Source: Syncephalis plumigaleata
Lineage: Eukaryota > Zoopagomycota > Zoopagomycetes > Zoopagales > Piptocephalidaceae
DNA: 64,000 nucleotides
Reading direction: 5' to 3'
NCBI GenBank assembly: GCA_025201365.1
Contig: JAIXMF010000002.1
Span: 1,488,001 to 1,552,000 of the forward strand
The notes beneath the pieces are model-generated. The model did no database searches. It was given only the letters and a program-made list of their open reading frames with translations, and was not told the DNA's origin. How positions within the stretch are numbered: position 1 is the stretch's first letter; every line of letters starts with the position of its first letter. A program made the translations under genes and the position numbers. Shown here in pieces: positions 35,877 to 54,300 of this stretch.

Positions 35877-37104
35877 ATGCGGATAGCTCTACATTATACA
35901 TTAGCTATTAGCACTTGTGCTTTAGCATTGTTATCTCAAATATCTAGTGTTCATCCGTATGATGGTGTTTACAATAAAGAAGGTAAGCTATTCATATGTA
36001 GCTTATCCAATCTCTGCTAACTTGTTATAGGTGACCATCCTATCAACACCTTTGCCCAAGGATACGTTATGAAACACCAGAAAAAGCTTGGACTATCGGA
36101 TATACGCTGGGGTGGTGGGGATGATAAAGAGCTTAGTCTTGCTCGAGTAACTTGGAACAATCAAGTTGCCTTTATGAAATGTGATACAGCAACCAATGAA
36201 GTAGATGCATTCAAAGTAAGTGTATCGATCTATTATTCGAATAGCCTTGCTCATCATATGGCATAAAACAGGCATTGAAGGAAGCAAGGAAGAATTTGGC
36301 AGGTGTTTACACAATAGGTCGACAACATGCTATGGATCCGTTGCATCAATTTGGCTTTGATAAAAAAGACAATGATATTGAATATTTCTGCCATCTTTAC
36401 AGCTACATCAATGGTGTGCTTCTATCAGAATACTTTAAGGAACATACCGTTTCTCAGGCATTTATTATTACTTCAGAGATATTATCTGATATTATTAAAG
36501 GTGAGCATTATGGTCATTTATATAACATGATTACTAATTGTTTTATAGGCTTGATTTACCTTTACAATGCCGGCATTATTCATTATGATCTGCATCCGAG
36601 AAGTAAGTAAGCATTTATAACTATGTAATGCGCTAACAACAAAGTGTAGATATCATGTTACAGCAAGATCCCACTGGCAGAATAGTTGGCGTAAAAATCA
36701 TTGATTTAGATGCAACAGAAGTATTTAGAAAGCAGTTTTTTTGGAAACCGATAAATCCGAATAATGAAGAGTACTTGTCACCGAATCCACGTCAAAACTA
36801 CGAGAGCTGTCACGGGCTTAAAGATGCGATAAAGGATTTTTTGGAACCGTTTGTCCTTTATTTTATCCATCAAACGCATAATCCTTATACCTCTAACTAT
36901 GGAATAACCGGAGAAGTCGCATTTAAATATTTAGAAACGTTTAATCAACGTCCACGTTATGCCAAGTTAGAACTAGGCGATGCAAAAGCGGCCATGTCTG
37001 CGGTGTTTCGCCTTACACGAGCGTATTATACAATAGAATATGACCGGTTTACTTGTTCCTCTCCTATGCGAGCATTAGGAGGACTGCCACCACGCACTCT
37101 CTAG
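35877..37104 (+). CDS. Secreted protein-kinase-like protein inside inverted repeat
   Basis: Five exons (35877-35982, 36031-36215, 36272-36500, 36549-36602, 36650-37104) give exactly 342 aa with consistent phases. Residues 1-24 (MRIALHYTLAISTCALALLS ..) form a typical signal peptide. A kinase-like fold follows: candidate beta3 lysine in VAFMKC (Lys85), helix-C-like EARKNLAG, catalytic loop IIHYDLHPRNIML (Asp187, Asn192), and a DFG-equivalent IIDLDAT (Asp210). The glycine loop is not canonical and there is no APE motif, so the family is uncertain (atypical PKL fold). The Lys/Asp/Asn/Asp set is present, so activity is possible. Cysteines near the C-terminus would fit extracellular folding. It is the only gene in the loop of a palindromic repeat and appears intact. 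Confidence 0.8.
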
Positions 37105-37477
37105 TTACAATTGATACATTATTAGTATACGGTAAGTATTGAGCAGTAGCCGATTCATTCTACTAAAATACTAATCTGTCATTGAATGGATTAGCAATCA
37201 TATAGACAATGAGAATGTGATGACACTCGCACAGCATGAACATACAACTACTGATATCGCTCTATGATCTAATGATTACATCATCAATAAAACATATTCA
37301 CTATTCGATACAATAGGATTCTAGCTTTTAAATGTACTGCTGCAATATGATGTGCTCGCCATTAGGAGTATAGCCAGCAATGGACTTGACTACGCGTATA
37401 CAACTAGATATACAATGACTATACAGAATGACTGATGCTAACTGATAATTATGAATGGTGAATGCTTGCTTACTGAC
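37105..37477. other. Loop of inverted repeat, downstream of kinase-like gene
   Basis: About 370 bp of unique AT-rich sequence with an AATAAA near 37,286. No gene seen. Confidence 0.5.
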
Positions 37478-38851
37478 ATAGCTATATTGATTGAAAGCAG
37501 AGTATGTTCAATAGAGTGTAGAGAATACAGCGATATGTATGAAGTTGATACGGTGTTTATTGGCTGAATGAGAATAGAAACAGAAGGACAAGTAGTATGG
37601 ATAGCAGTAGGAGTGAATAGAGCGAATGAGCACATATGCTTATAGAATACAAACAAATAAACAAACAAACAAACAGAGTTGACAGGACAAGAAAGAGGAG
37701 CAGTAGCAGCAGCTAGTGAATAGAGTGAATACCGCGTATACACCACTTACCGTGTAGATTACAAATAAACACTTGAGATACGAGTGTATGAATAGAGTAG
37801 TGGACGAGTAAACGAACGAGCTATCAGTACAAACAACAAGCAGTGCTGTCAATAAACTATTGAGAAGCAGTGTTCGCTGTGAGCGGTATTAACCAAACAA
37901 TATGTTTTACCAAGTGGTATACTGCCAGGAGAAGCTATAGCAGTACATTCCTGGTCGACTAACCTGCTTGTATGCATATAAAGCTACTCCTAGTAGTCAA
38001 TACAGACTAAGGACAATACGCATACAGACTGGTAAGCAAACAGTGTGAGTATTCCATAGGAACATACAGTGATAGAATACGAGTAAATGGTACGGATCTG
38101 ACGAGAGTGCAGTATCGTAGTTTGATAAATAAGGGAGAGGGTCAACAAGTAGCAGGAGTATCGTGCACAGGCACAAGCACCAGACTAGAATACAAATAAA
38201 CAGTGTAGCCTTATCGTGTACGAGTGCTATAGAGTGGAGGACAAACACAATGGAATAACGTGCATATAAAGTGTAATTGCAGTGGCAGTCCGTAGAAAAG
38301 CACCACAAGCTGCAAAGAAGTAAGGGCGATAGAGAGAACGAATAGAACGCGTAAACGTATGACGTGGCGTTGACCTATTGTTAGAGCAGCAACAACAACA
38401 ATAGGAATAGGAATATACGAATAGTGAAGGTGACCAAGAACAACAAACGAGTACTGAGAAGAGGAGTACAGGTATGGGAGTGTATTCGATAAGAGAGTGT
38501 GGTGTTAGCGTAGTGAGGAGCAAATGGAAAGTGGAAATCATAATGAAAGGCATTAGTAAAGTCAATATATTTATTAACATTTCATTACAAAATTCTACAC
38601 ATTATTAATAAGGTATTAACAAGATTATCAGAAGATAATTAGAAATTGGATTTTATCCTCACAACTGCCGGAATGCAGTCATGATCTTTGAAGCATAGAG
38701 AATAAATATTTTATTAATTAACATAGTATCATTTGTATATCGTTAGATAAATGGAAACAAGCTTTATTATAAATGAATAGAATTGGTTAAGCTTATACGG
38801 AGTAATGGATATAATCGCGAAAAGTGGAATACATTCCGGTAGTTGTGTGTG
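37478..38851. repeat. Right arm of giant inverted repeat
   Basis: Inverted copy of 33757-35130. The outer end (ATTCCGGTAGTTGTGTG) lies about 280 bp before the serine carboxypeptidase ATG. No target-site duplication is evident outside the arms. Confidence 0.93.
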
Positions 38852-39131
38852 TAACCATACTAGTTTATCTGCTCCTTCCAGTCTACTATGTATATAGCAT
38901 GGATATTGATGTTGTTAAAAATAGAAATGGCAATATTTACTAATAAAAGGCTAAGCAACCGCAAGTACGCACCACGTCTTACGTTTCTCTTTCACTCCCT
39001 TATTACACTTGTCACCCTATTGCTACTCAACTCAATCTCTCACTTACTCTCCTTTTTGTCTCCATTATTGATATTTGTCAATACTAACTATTCTACCTGT
39101 TCTATATCGCTTATTAAACTACACTTACACT

Positions 39132-40804
39132 ATGCGACAACTCTATTTGTTAGGAGCACTGCTCCTGGCGGTTCCAGTTTACGGTAATATCCGTTGGAGG
39201 TCGACTTCGATGCGACAAACCGTCTTCCAACAGCCGGAAACAACCTTGAGTGACGTATTCTCCCCAGTTAATAGTATACTGAATGACGGCGACAATTCGT
39301 CCGGTTTCGAGCAGTTCAAAGAGGAGACTAGTCCAGCCAAGCTATTCTCCGTGCCAGCTGGCGAGAAACCCGTCAAGACATTGCGTCAAGAAGAGGACAC
39401 TACGGTGCTCACGCTGTCCAACGTGCCTGGCTATTCACTTCAATTCAAAGAACCGAACCTATGCGATACAAGTGTCCGCCAATACTCGGGATACCTTAAC
39501 ATCAAAGAGGATAAACACTTTTTCTTCTGGTTCTTTGAATCACGCTCATCTCCAGCCAAGGATCCACTTGCTCTTTGGCTGAACGGAGGTCCTGGCTGCT
39601 CATCCCTGCTCGGTTTATTCATGGAGCTCGGACCTTGCCTTGTCAACGAGAACGGCAATGATACACGTATCAATCCATCAAGCTGGAATACTCAGGCCAA
39701 CGTGATATTCTTGGATCAAGTAAGTGACAATGCTTAAATGATTAATGCCATCATTATTAACAATATCTTTATTTGCAATAATCTCGATAATAATAATGAT
39801 AATGATGATGATAATAGCCAGTGAAGGTTGGCTACTCTTACGGCAATAGTCCATCCACTTCTGATGATGCCGCCAAAGACGTCTACGCTTTCTTACAACT
39901 ATTCTACGAAGCATTCCCGCAATTCCAAAAGAATGACTTCCACGTATTTGGCGAATCCTATGGTGGACATTATGTGCCAGCCATAGGCGACGAGATTCGT
40001 CGTAGGAATCATGGTGCGACCAAGGACAATTACCGAGTGGTACCGCTGAAGAGTATTGGTCTGGGTAATGGATTGACTGATCCACTAGTGCAGTACAAAT
40101 ACTACTCGAAGATGGCTTGCGACAACTCGTATGCTCCAGTGCTGAGTAAATCGGAATGTGCCGACATGGACAGAGCCTATCCTACATGTGCCAGACTCAT
40201 CAACTTTTGCTACAAGTATTCCTCGGCATTTACGTGTGTGCCAGCATCGACCTATTGCAACAAGCGTATTCTCGAGCCGTACATGCTGACCGGTTACAAT
40301 CCATACGACGTGCGTGGCAAATGTCCTCCTAACACACCACTGTGCTACAAGGAACTCGAAGCGATCACCAAGTACTTGAACCAGCCGCATGTCCTTCGTG
40401 CAGTCGGTGCCAAAGTGGACAAGTTCGAGCAATGCAATATGGAAGTGTATCAACGATTCACCGGATCAGGCGATTGGATGCGTCCTTACGTTCATCGTGT
40501 GCCAAAATTACTAGAAGAAGGCATTCGAGTGCTTGTCTATGCGGGTGATGCCGACTTCATTTGCAATTGGATGGGCAACAAAGCATGGGCGGTGGAACTA
40601 GAATGGTATGGCAAAGCTCGTTTCGCCTCTACCAATGACAAGCCATGGATTGTCGATGGAGAAGAGGCAGGTATGGCGCGCGAGAGTGGCCCGCTTACTT
40701 TCTTGCGTATTTATAAGGCAGGCCATATGGCGCCGTACGATCAACCGACTAATTCACTTGACATGTTTAATCGCTGGTTGCATAACAAGAGTTACGCAGC
40801 ATAG
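39132..40804 (+). CDS. Serine carboxypeptidase (S10, CPY-like)
   Basis: Vacuolar or secreted serine carboxypeptidase that removes C-terminal residues. Two exons (39132-39719, 39818-40804) give 524 aa. Residues 1-17 ([18 protein letters not shown]) are a signal peptide, followed by a propeptide-like region to about 110. S10 motifs: [16 protein letters not shown], the oxyanion region; [13 protein letters not shown] (nucleophile Ser243); [14 protein letters not shown] (catalytic Asp region); [10 protein letters not shown] (His499). These match the CPY branch closely, including FICNW. Paired cysteines in the insertion domain are present. The stop is 182 bp from the convergent membrane-protein stop. 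Confidence 0.96.
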
Positions 40805-40986
40805 ATTGTGATAGCTAGACATGAATATTCTTTTGTTTCCCTTCTTAGCTCATTGAATGATGATAATAAAGAATAGTTACATGGTGTGCACGATATATTT
40901 GTAAATTGTTATTGCTACCATTACATGTTAATGAAGTGACACGGCTATACATATATACATATCAACATTTCTGCATTGTTTAATGT

Positions 40987-41776
40987 TTATTCATATTCTT
41001 GAGGGAATAAAAGATGCATATTATACATGCCTGTTATCGCGGTTTGTATCGACCATTTCAATGTCGTGGTCATTGAATAGCCTCTCGTGTATCGACATAT
41101 GACGAAGCTGAACAGCATCTGACTCGCATGCATACCAATGTATAGCCAATAGGCAGCAGCCACTCCATTCTCGCCTATGGTGCAAGTAATAATGCCTAAT
41201 GGCAGTGGATGTTCTATGACAGGTATGCAATAGGCATAGATAATGACGACGCCCAATGATACGAATGCAATATACGTCGCTAGTGGCAATCGTTTAAAGT
41301 ATTCCGGTCGTGTAGAACGCTAGTCCATCGAGTAGTAGTTAGTACACGTATGTGCATTTGTATTTCATGTTACTCACGCCTACAAGTGGCAACAGACAAT
41401 TGACACCGCATAGCATCGTGCTTGCCATGCACGCAATAGTAGTGGGCCATGTGTAGCCACGACGACAACAGATAATGGTGGCGATATACGTTTCAGTGAA
41501 ATGGCAAAACAATAGAATCCAAAATGGTACACCTATGTAAAATGTGCCTAAACAGCGTTGTAGGATACTAACAGGCCATGGTGTCATTGAATGAGGGACA
41601 GCGTAGATTGACACGATCAATCCTACCATTAGTAGGTTGGCGATATACATCGATAATGACAGTGGCTGCCATACTCGATAATCATGACGTTTATCCACTT
41701 CTTTATTCGCATTCAATATGGATGATGTCTGCCCATTCGATGAAGTGCTAGTATTACTACGTTGATGCAATGACAT
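40987..41776 (-). CDS. Multi-pass membrane protein with internal duplication (DUF4499/TMEM254-like)
   Basis: Two exons. Start chosen at MSLHQRSNTSTSSNG (41776); an upstream in-frame Met at 41872 is less likely. About 240-245 aa with about eight hydrophobic segments. The two halves resemble each other: GVPFWILLFCHFTETYIATI .. CCRRGYTWPTTIACMASTML in the first, and LYIGMHASQMLFSFVICRYT .. RGYSMTTTLKWSIQTAITGM in the second. Each has a helix with His, an R-G-Y/x turn and a T/Q-rich helix followed by G-x-x-x-L-L-P/F. This resembles the TMEM254/DUF4499 unit, here doubled. No enzymatic residues are recognisable and the function is unknown. It is divergent from the tRNA synthetase gene. Confidence 0.65.
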
Positions 41777-42209
41777 TGTATTCGATGACACTAATAAAAG
41801 AAAGCAGGAAACCCATAAACAATGACGACAGCAATAACAATTCAAGTGAGTGGATGGAAAGAATAGACACAAAGATTAGTGATAAATTACTATTGCCTAA
41901 ACTCTTTTTACAGGCTTTTTCCATCCAATTTGCGCAGTTAGCCTTTTGTCTTTACGAATAAATAATAGTTATCACTAATTGTAATATATGATATCGCGAT
42001 CATTAACATTTCCCTCAACTGCTAGGGCAATGACAACTACTCAATGATAATAGCAACATGATAATGGTGTTAACAATTGTGTAAATCTATTTATTAATAA
42101 ACAGCAAATGCTAAAAGATAAATGCGCAAATTGGATGGAAAAACACCGTATATTTCTTTTTCTTGCCTGTTGCCATTGTCATATTAATGGTCCTAAGCCA
42201 TAATATACC
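41777..42209. promoter_or_regulatory. Divergent promoter, membrane protein / alanyl-tRNA synthetase
   Basis: 433 bp, AT-rich, no distinct element recognised. Confidence 0.4.
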
Positions 42210-46217
<4,008 letters not shown>

Positions 46218-46402
46218 TATTCAACAACATGAACAATCAAGATAATACACAAATAAATATAAACACACAGGTAGAGAAAAGTTATTTAATAATAATCAAG
46301 AAATTCGCTATATGCCCTATATTGTTGTAGTTGATGTTGATGTGGTTGATGATGATGTAGTAATTATAATAATGAGAATGAGGATAAGGATAGACATGAT
46401 AC

Positions 46403-47414
<1,012 letters not shown>

Positions 47415-48808
47415 TGTGCTTATATCTTCACTGATACTACTACTGATAATATATAATGATAATGATGATATCTGATGGATATACTGCCCGCTAACTAGTA
47501 GAGGTACGTGTGCGTATGTACGGTTCAAAAGTAAAGGTGGTAAACACGAAAGGGATAGTCAGGATGAGCGTATCTCCTTTTGGAACAGATTCGATATATG
47601 TATATGTATATATCAAGTTTCAACTAGGAATAGGGTCAGTAGAAGGGTCAATTCAACAGTAGCAACAAATAGCCTAGTGTATATCACGGAGTACTAGTAG
47701 TGTTTTGGTTTTGAAAAACAAAAAGAGAATGGCAATAGGAAGATGGGCGACAATAGGTGGTGACGACGACTTTGTTTCCTATATATAAATATAGATAGAT
47801 AGAGAGTAAGATAACGGTTTAGTTACTCTCGATAGACGTGGACACACGCACACACACACACACACACAGATAAAGCGAGATAGACGTACAATCACGAGAG
47901 TGTATGTGAATAGACAAATGCTACGAGGAGAGAGAAGGAGATGACAACAACGGCAACGGCAACAACGATACCGTTCAAAGTTAGCGAGAGAGGAGAGAAG
48001 CAAAGGGATCGAATCATGACAATGTATTTATGTATACATCTCGACTACCTGTTTTTTAGTGGTGGAACCATAGACTTTGTAAGTTGATTGGACGATTGTC
48101 GTCATCCAATGGATTCTCAATGTAAAGTCTGTTCTTGTGTCTTGTTGGCAGTAATACACACTGCAAGCCCTTTGTTATCACGACAAGCATTACCATTAGA
48201 CGATATCTACTAGGGAATAGCTTGTATCAAAAGTATGTATATATATGATATAATGATCGTGTCTATTAGATACACTTATAAGCAGTGTCTGATTACATTA
48301 CAAACAGAATAGAATGTAAGTATTTGTAAGTATATTATCAAATGAGAAGCATATCTACAAACTTACACGTTGAAGAATAAATAACAAGGTACAACATCCA
48401 TTCACTAGTAATACATCTAGCATGATTAGCCATAGATTATTTATGTCATAGATCGACATTTGCTCATTGAAATAGTAATAATACGAATACTAATGCGGAG
48501 TTTTCATTCACTCGTCTTTTTAATACTACGCTTGTCACTACGCTTTATTCATTCATCGTGTTCTTGCTCTCTTTCTCTCTTTCTCTCTTCTTGTTTGCCA
48601 TTATTTTATATTGCGTTCTTTGTTATAGTGACTTTTATCGACCAGTCTATCCAAAGGTAAATACTGACTAGACTTGTTTGTTGCTATTGTCTTATTTATA
48701 TAGACATAATCTCATCAGTTATACGATTGAATATCGTGCATATAGTTTGCTTCTTAGGCACCAGTAGTGTCACTGCCATATACCGCCATCTCTTTACTAT
48801 TGGCACGT
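47415..48808. other. Divergent spacer between YPT6 and GUP1
   Basis: About 1.4 kb. It includes a CA dinucleotide run (about 47,844-47,868) and a CTTT-rich tract (about 48,570-48,600). A plus-strand hydrophobic open frame at 48,493-48,660 ends at a GTAAAT donor-like site, but its phase does not fit the following GUP1 exon, so I do not include it as coding. Confidence 0.45.
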
Positions 48809-51211
48809 ATGCGAGAACGATCACCGACTAGTCGTGTCGAGTTAGCGACATTCCCAAGCGACAACAACAACAACAATAATAATACAGCAGATGACACAAG
48901 TGTTACTGTCGTAAAGGATGAACGACGACACAGTTCTACCGATACGATATCACCTTCACGATGGAATACGGGCGAGTATTACGTTTACTATATAGTAGCT
49001 GGTATTGTTATTCCCTATATGCTATGGTCTACGTACTATTTGAGTTCAGGTATGTCTCTATTATTGATAAACTTGCTATATACATGACATATTAATTAAT
49101 GTTGTTGTTGTTATTACTGCTGCTATGCTATGCTATTAGATCATTTACCTAACTATAAAGTATATGAACATACATTATCAAATGGTTGGCTATTCGGCAG
49201 GAAACTAGTAAGTAACTAGCATAGTCCATAGTCTATATTCATATGTATACTAATAGTTTATAATTTATGTTAGGATAATACAGATATTCAGTATAGGGAA
49301 TTTCGTCATCACATTCCATTGTTAGCGGTAGTCGCGCTCATTTACGTAACCATTAGTCGATTACTGGATGTTTTCACGTCTACTACACGGAATGGTCAAC
49401 TTTTACGTAATGTATCAGCACGTCGTGTGTTCTATCTCGTATCATCAGCAGTGTTTATGGTGATCATTAGCGGGTCTAATCTCATTAAGATCCTACTGAT
49501 TATCAGTATCAATTACGCGATCGCTAAAATTGGCAAGGGAACACGCTGGAACCCTATCATCACTTGGATATTCAATCTAACAGTGCTACTATTTAACGAT
49601 CAGTTCGAGGGTTATCGCTACGGCGGTATTAGTAGTGCCTTTGAATTCCTAGTAGGTTACAGTTGTAATACTCATCGTTACTACTACTACTACTACTACT
49701 ACTACTAAACTCTATCATTTCTTAGGATAATCATCGTGGTCTTATGCCACGCTGGGAAATTCACTTTAAATTTGCCATGCTACGTATGGTTTCATTTAAC
49801 ATGGACTACTACTGGTGTTGTCAAGTAGCTTATCAAGAAATAGAGGTACTTGTTTATTTGTTTGTTTAATATTATAATCGATTATTAACACTTATATAGA
49901 ACAAAGAACAAACCGATAATGAACGTGCACGTATTCAATCACCACGTAAAGCACACGAGTACAACTATTCGAACTACTTGGCCTATCTCTTCTATATTCC
50001 ACTCTTCCTTGCCGGTCCAATTATTACATTCAACAACTTTGTAGCACAAGTAAGCATTTTGATTATTGATCATCATTATAGAATACTATAACTCATTCAA
50101 CAATGCTGTTAGATGCGTCGTAAACCAACCGAGATTACCGATAAATCCACATTACTCTACGCACTACGTGTACTCGGTGCTATACTCTGCATGGAGACAA
50201 TGATGCACTACTTTTACGTGGTCACCATTAGCAAAACACATGCATGGTCTGGATTCACTCCATTCCAGATTAGTATGGTGGGCTACTTTAATCTCAAGTT
50301 TATATGGTTAAAGGTAAGCATAATCATCAATCCTGACACTATTGATTGTAACGACCACGTCATTACCTGTACTGAATCTATGTAAATGACATACTAGCTA
50401 TTAATCATTTGGCGATTCTTCCGTTTATGGGCCATGGCTGATGGCATTGAAGTCATCGAGAATATGAATCGTTGTATGAGTAACAATTATTCAGCTCAAG
50501 GATTCTGGCGTAGTTGGCATAGAAGTTACAATCGATGGCTTATTCGGTAATTGAATATACATGAATATATAATGAATGTACTAATTGATTTGCTCCATAA
50601 TCGATATTAGATATGTGTACATTCCCTTGGGTGGTAGCAAGTATTCCGCCTATAATATGTGGCCGGTATTTACATTCGTGGCTATATGGCATGATGTATC
50701 GTTTAAATTATTGGCATGGGCCTGGCTAATCTGTCTATTTATCCTACCCGAGATCGTGTTAACCCGTGTATTCCGTCCGTATCGTGTAAGTATCACGTAA
50801 TGATTAGCATGTAGATGTCTCTTTATTCTCGCTTCTATTCACTGATCATTCACTTCCATAATGATTATAGAAATTAAAATACTATCGACACATAGCAGCT
50901 ATAGGTGGTGTAGGCAACATTCTAATGATGATGGTGGCCAATCTAGTTGGATTCGCTGTCGGTGTGGATGGTATAAAAGAAATGGCCAGACTCATTGTTA
51001 CTCCCAGTGGTAAGTAGCAGTATTACATTTGTTTATTAATCACTATTTATTGCTAACACACGTATATATTAACATATATCTACGTATTATCATTGTTATA
51101 GGTATTGGTTTCTTAATCTTTGCTCCTATTTGCGTGTTCATTGCCGTGCATCTTATGTTTGAAATTCGTGAAAGTGAAAAGAGACGTGGTGTCACTGGTA
51201 ACAATTTCTAA
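48809..51211 (+). CDS. GUP1: MBOAT acyltransferase GUP1
   Basis: ER membrane-bound O-acyltransferase of the GUP1/HHAT branch; in yeasts it remodels GPI-anchor lipids (and was named for glycerol uptake). About 10 exons, roughly 550 aa. Start taken at [19 protein letters not shown] (48809); the frame stays open upstream to an acceptor-like TTAG at 48,754, so a further 5' exon is possible. Family blocks: [97 protein letters not shown], and the MBOAT histidine in [13 protein letters not shown]. The C-terminus ends [16 protein letters not shown]. Many transmembrane segments are visible. Intact, and tail-to-tail with the P4-ATPase (183 bp). Confidence 0.94.
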
Positions 51212-51394
51212 TGATTCTTATTTGTGACATTGCTGTTACTCGTACATCTACAATGAATGATGATAGAGGATGTGACACTTTAGTAATAATAATATGTGTA
51301 ATGTCTAGTCTTTTTAATGCTTTGTTTACTCATTGAAACACAATAACAATAATGATAACAAAATATAGATGGATAATGCTTCTTTTTTAACGAA

Positions 51395-54300
51395 TTATAC
51401 TGTGATTTGAGGATTAGGGATGCTTCGTATATTGGATGTTGATGCATTAGTAGAGGACATTGGTGTTTGTCTACCGAATACACGTCGTACTAGTAAGATT
51501 AGCCATGTCCATCGATCGGCATTATGTAGTGGAACACTAGCATTCGGTTTACGTGTCTCCTCTTGTACGATATCGGCATCATCAGGATGAACACTACGCT
51601 GATAACTATAGAATTGATTAGTATATGAATTATTATTAATAACAATAGAGTACTTACTATTGATATAGATAGTCAGGTAAACAGCAAACAGCAACAGTAA
51701 TGGCTATACCGAAATAGTGGCCACCCATTGTGTACAACTCAAACATGACAGGTTCCTCCAAATAGTTGAACAACTCTAGGCCATACATGAATAACACATT
51801 GGCTACTAGACTAAGTCCAACGGTGGCTGCAAATACCCAAACCCATCGTCTAATAATAATAACAGCAATCATTAGTATAGATAAATACAAATATACAATG
51901 TCATCTACTTACCGAATAGTTAAAGCAACCTTGATACATACGACGGTTAGGGCAAAATTGCCTACTAGGAATGCTTGAGTGGAATGACTAACTGCTTTAC
52001 CATTGGATAGCATGATACCATCACCTATTACAAAGATGAAAGCACCAAATATCACTAATATCATACATGAATTAATAAGAGCAATTGGTATTATGATGAC
52101 GTATACACAAACTAATGCTACTTACCAACAGAATGCCAAACGGAAGCAAATGCCCAGCGTAACTCTAGATTGACATTCCAGAATCGACCATCTTTAACCG
52201 ATTTATATAGACGAGGATACTATTGAATGATTAGACAATTAGTATGACATGACAATACTCTCATCCTTCTATTCTCTACTTACCATGGCAATTTTATCTT
52301 CATCAACATCTTTATCAAAGATGGCCATTGCAATGGGGAATAAACTAGTATAGGCGACATTCCACAAGGTGAGAAAGTAGGTGTTATAGACCGCCTAATC
52401 ATTATGTAAAGAGAGGTATAAGTATACATGTTAATTGTGTTATTATAGAACATCATATTGCATTCTATCCGATTTGCTTACCTCACCACACCATGCATTA
52501 AAGAATCCAAACCAGAATTGTACGGTAATAAGGGCAATACTCTTGTAGAGTGAATACAGAATAATATTCGCAATACGCATATAGGAATATCGACCGTGTA
52601 CCGATAATAGACGACGTAATGCTTTGAATTCCACAAAAGAGTAATCGCTAGCACGTACTGCCTGTGCACCTTCCATGCCTTCAATGCCCACACCTACGTG
52701 TGCTTCCTATTTCATTGTTACATACATACATACATGTAAGTAAATACACACAAATTAATAAACAAGTATCATTTGCATATTACACGTTACTCACCTGAAT
52801 CATACTGACATCATTGGCACCATCACCAATACTAAGGGTTACCTTGAATAGTTGCTTCTTTACCAAGCGTACTACTAAAGCTTTCTGTAATGGTGTGACA
52901 CGACAACAAATAACCTAACATTCATCGAGTATGATAATATGACTATGATTAGTTACACATGTCATGAATTGCTGTTAGCATTGTAGAGGAGACATACCGA
53001 ACGACAACGAACACCAATTTGTAGAAACTTCTTAGCCAAATCAGGTAGTAGTAGAATATAAACGAGCGATTCACCATCTACTACTAGAGCATTCTTAGTA
53101 CTCTAATGATCATAGCATTAGTGACAAGTAAACATGATGAATGACAACTTACATCGTCGACTGCCTCGATTTCACCAATGAATTGATCGAGTAGTGCCGC
53201 ACATTCAGGACCTGATTTAGCATTCAACGTCATGATATTCATGGATGCCGATATTAAACGCGATGATTTGCCTACTTTAATGGCGGTTTCTTGTTTATCA
53301 CCCGTAAGTAACCAAATACGAATATCGCACTAATCATCATAACACATTCATCAGTAAGCTTCCATGAATACATATATTAGATTACTAGTAGTATTACCTG
53401 TAATAGATATTGAATAGTTTCTGGTACTTGATCTTGTAATTTATCCTCAATGGCTGAACAACCCAGTAAGCGTAAACGTACCTCAGCCAACTCTGATGCT
53501 CTGGCCACTTTTCGATCACGATTACGTAGTGCACATTCTGCCTTATCGTAACGACGTGCAAATGCCTCGTACTCTCCCGTTTTGAATTGTTTCCATGCCA
53601 TCATTAGGGTACGTAGTCCATTCACCGAGAACTCGAGTAATGCGTCATTCGTAGCTGCTAGCACTTTCTTATCGGCATCATCTCGTAGTCGTTGAGTAAT
53701 AATGTTATCTGCACCTTTACAAAACAAGAAGGTACCTAATTATAATCATAATGTTATATTATTACTACTGTTATATATTATTATTGTGATATCAAATAAT
53801 TTACCTTTGTCATTACGAACAATCACCGACATACGCTTACGATCTGATGTGAAATCAAGTATGCGTAAGAGTTCATAGGTTTCTTCTTGACCTAGATGTA
53901 TGTTTAGTCTATGTAATTACCATTGACAACTATCGTGTATACAACTTACCAAATACTGAAATAGTAATAATATCCTTGGAACGATGCAACAATAATCCGT
54001 CATCATCTCGTAATCCGTATAATAAGGCTGATTCATCGGGTGATGGTGATTCATACAATACACTAGTGCCATCTTTATCGAGTACAGGTATGGCAGCGTG
54101 ACAAATGGCGATACATCGTATAAAGTTAACGATTTGCTCCTTTTCTTCCGTATCGGTTATTGTCTACTCATTTATGACAATAAACAATGTTAGTATTCAT
54201 ACTGTAATGCAAGTATCATATCATCGATCATTTACCTCATAGTATTGCTTCATAGCACCGACATTGGCTGTTTCATCAAATGTTTGATAACCAACATGCC

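Noticed and set aside
48493-48660. Hydrophobic open frame as first exon of GUP1
   Set aside because: Splicing at its GTAAAT would leave a phase that does not join the GUP1 frame; composition is CTTT-rich.
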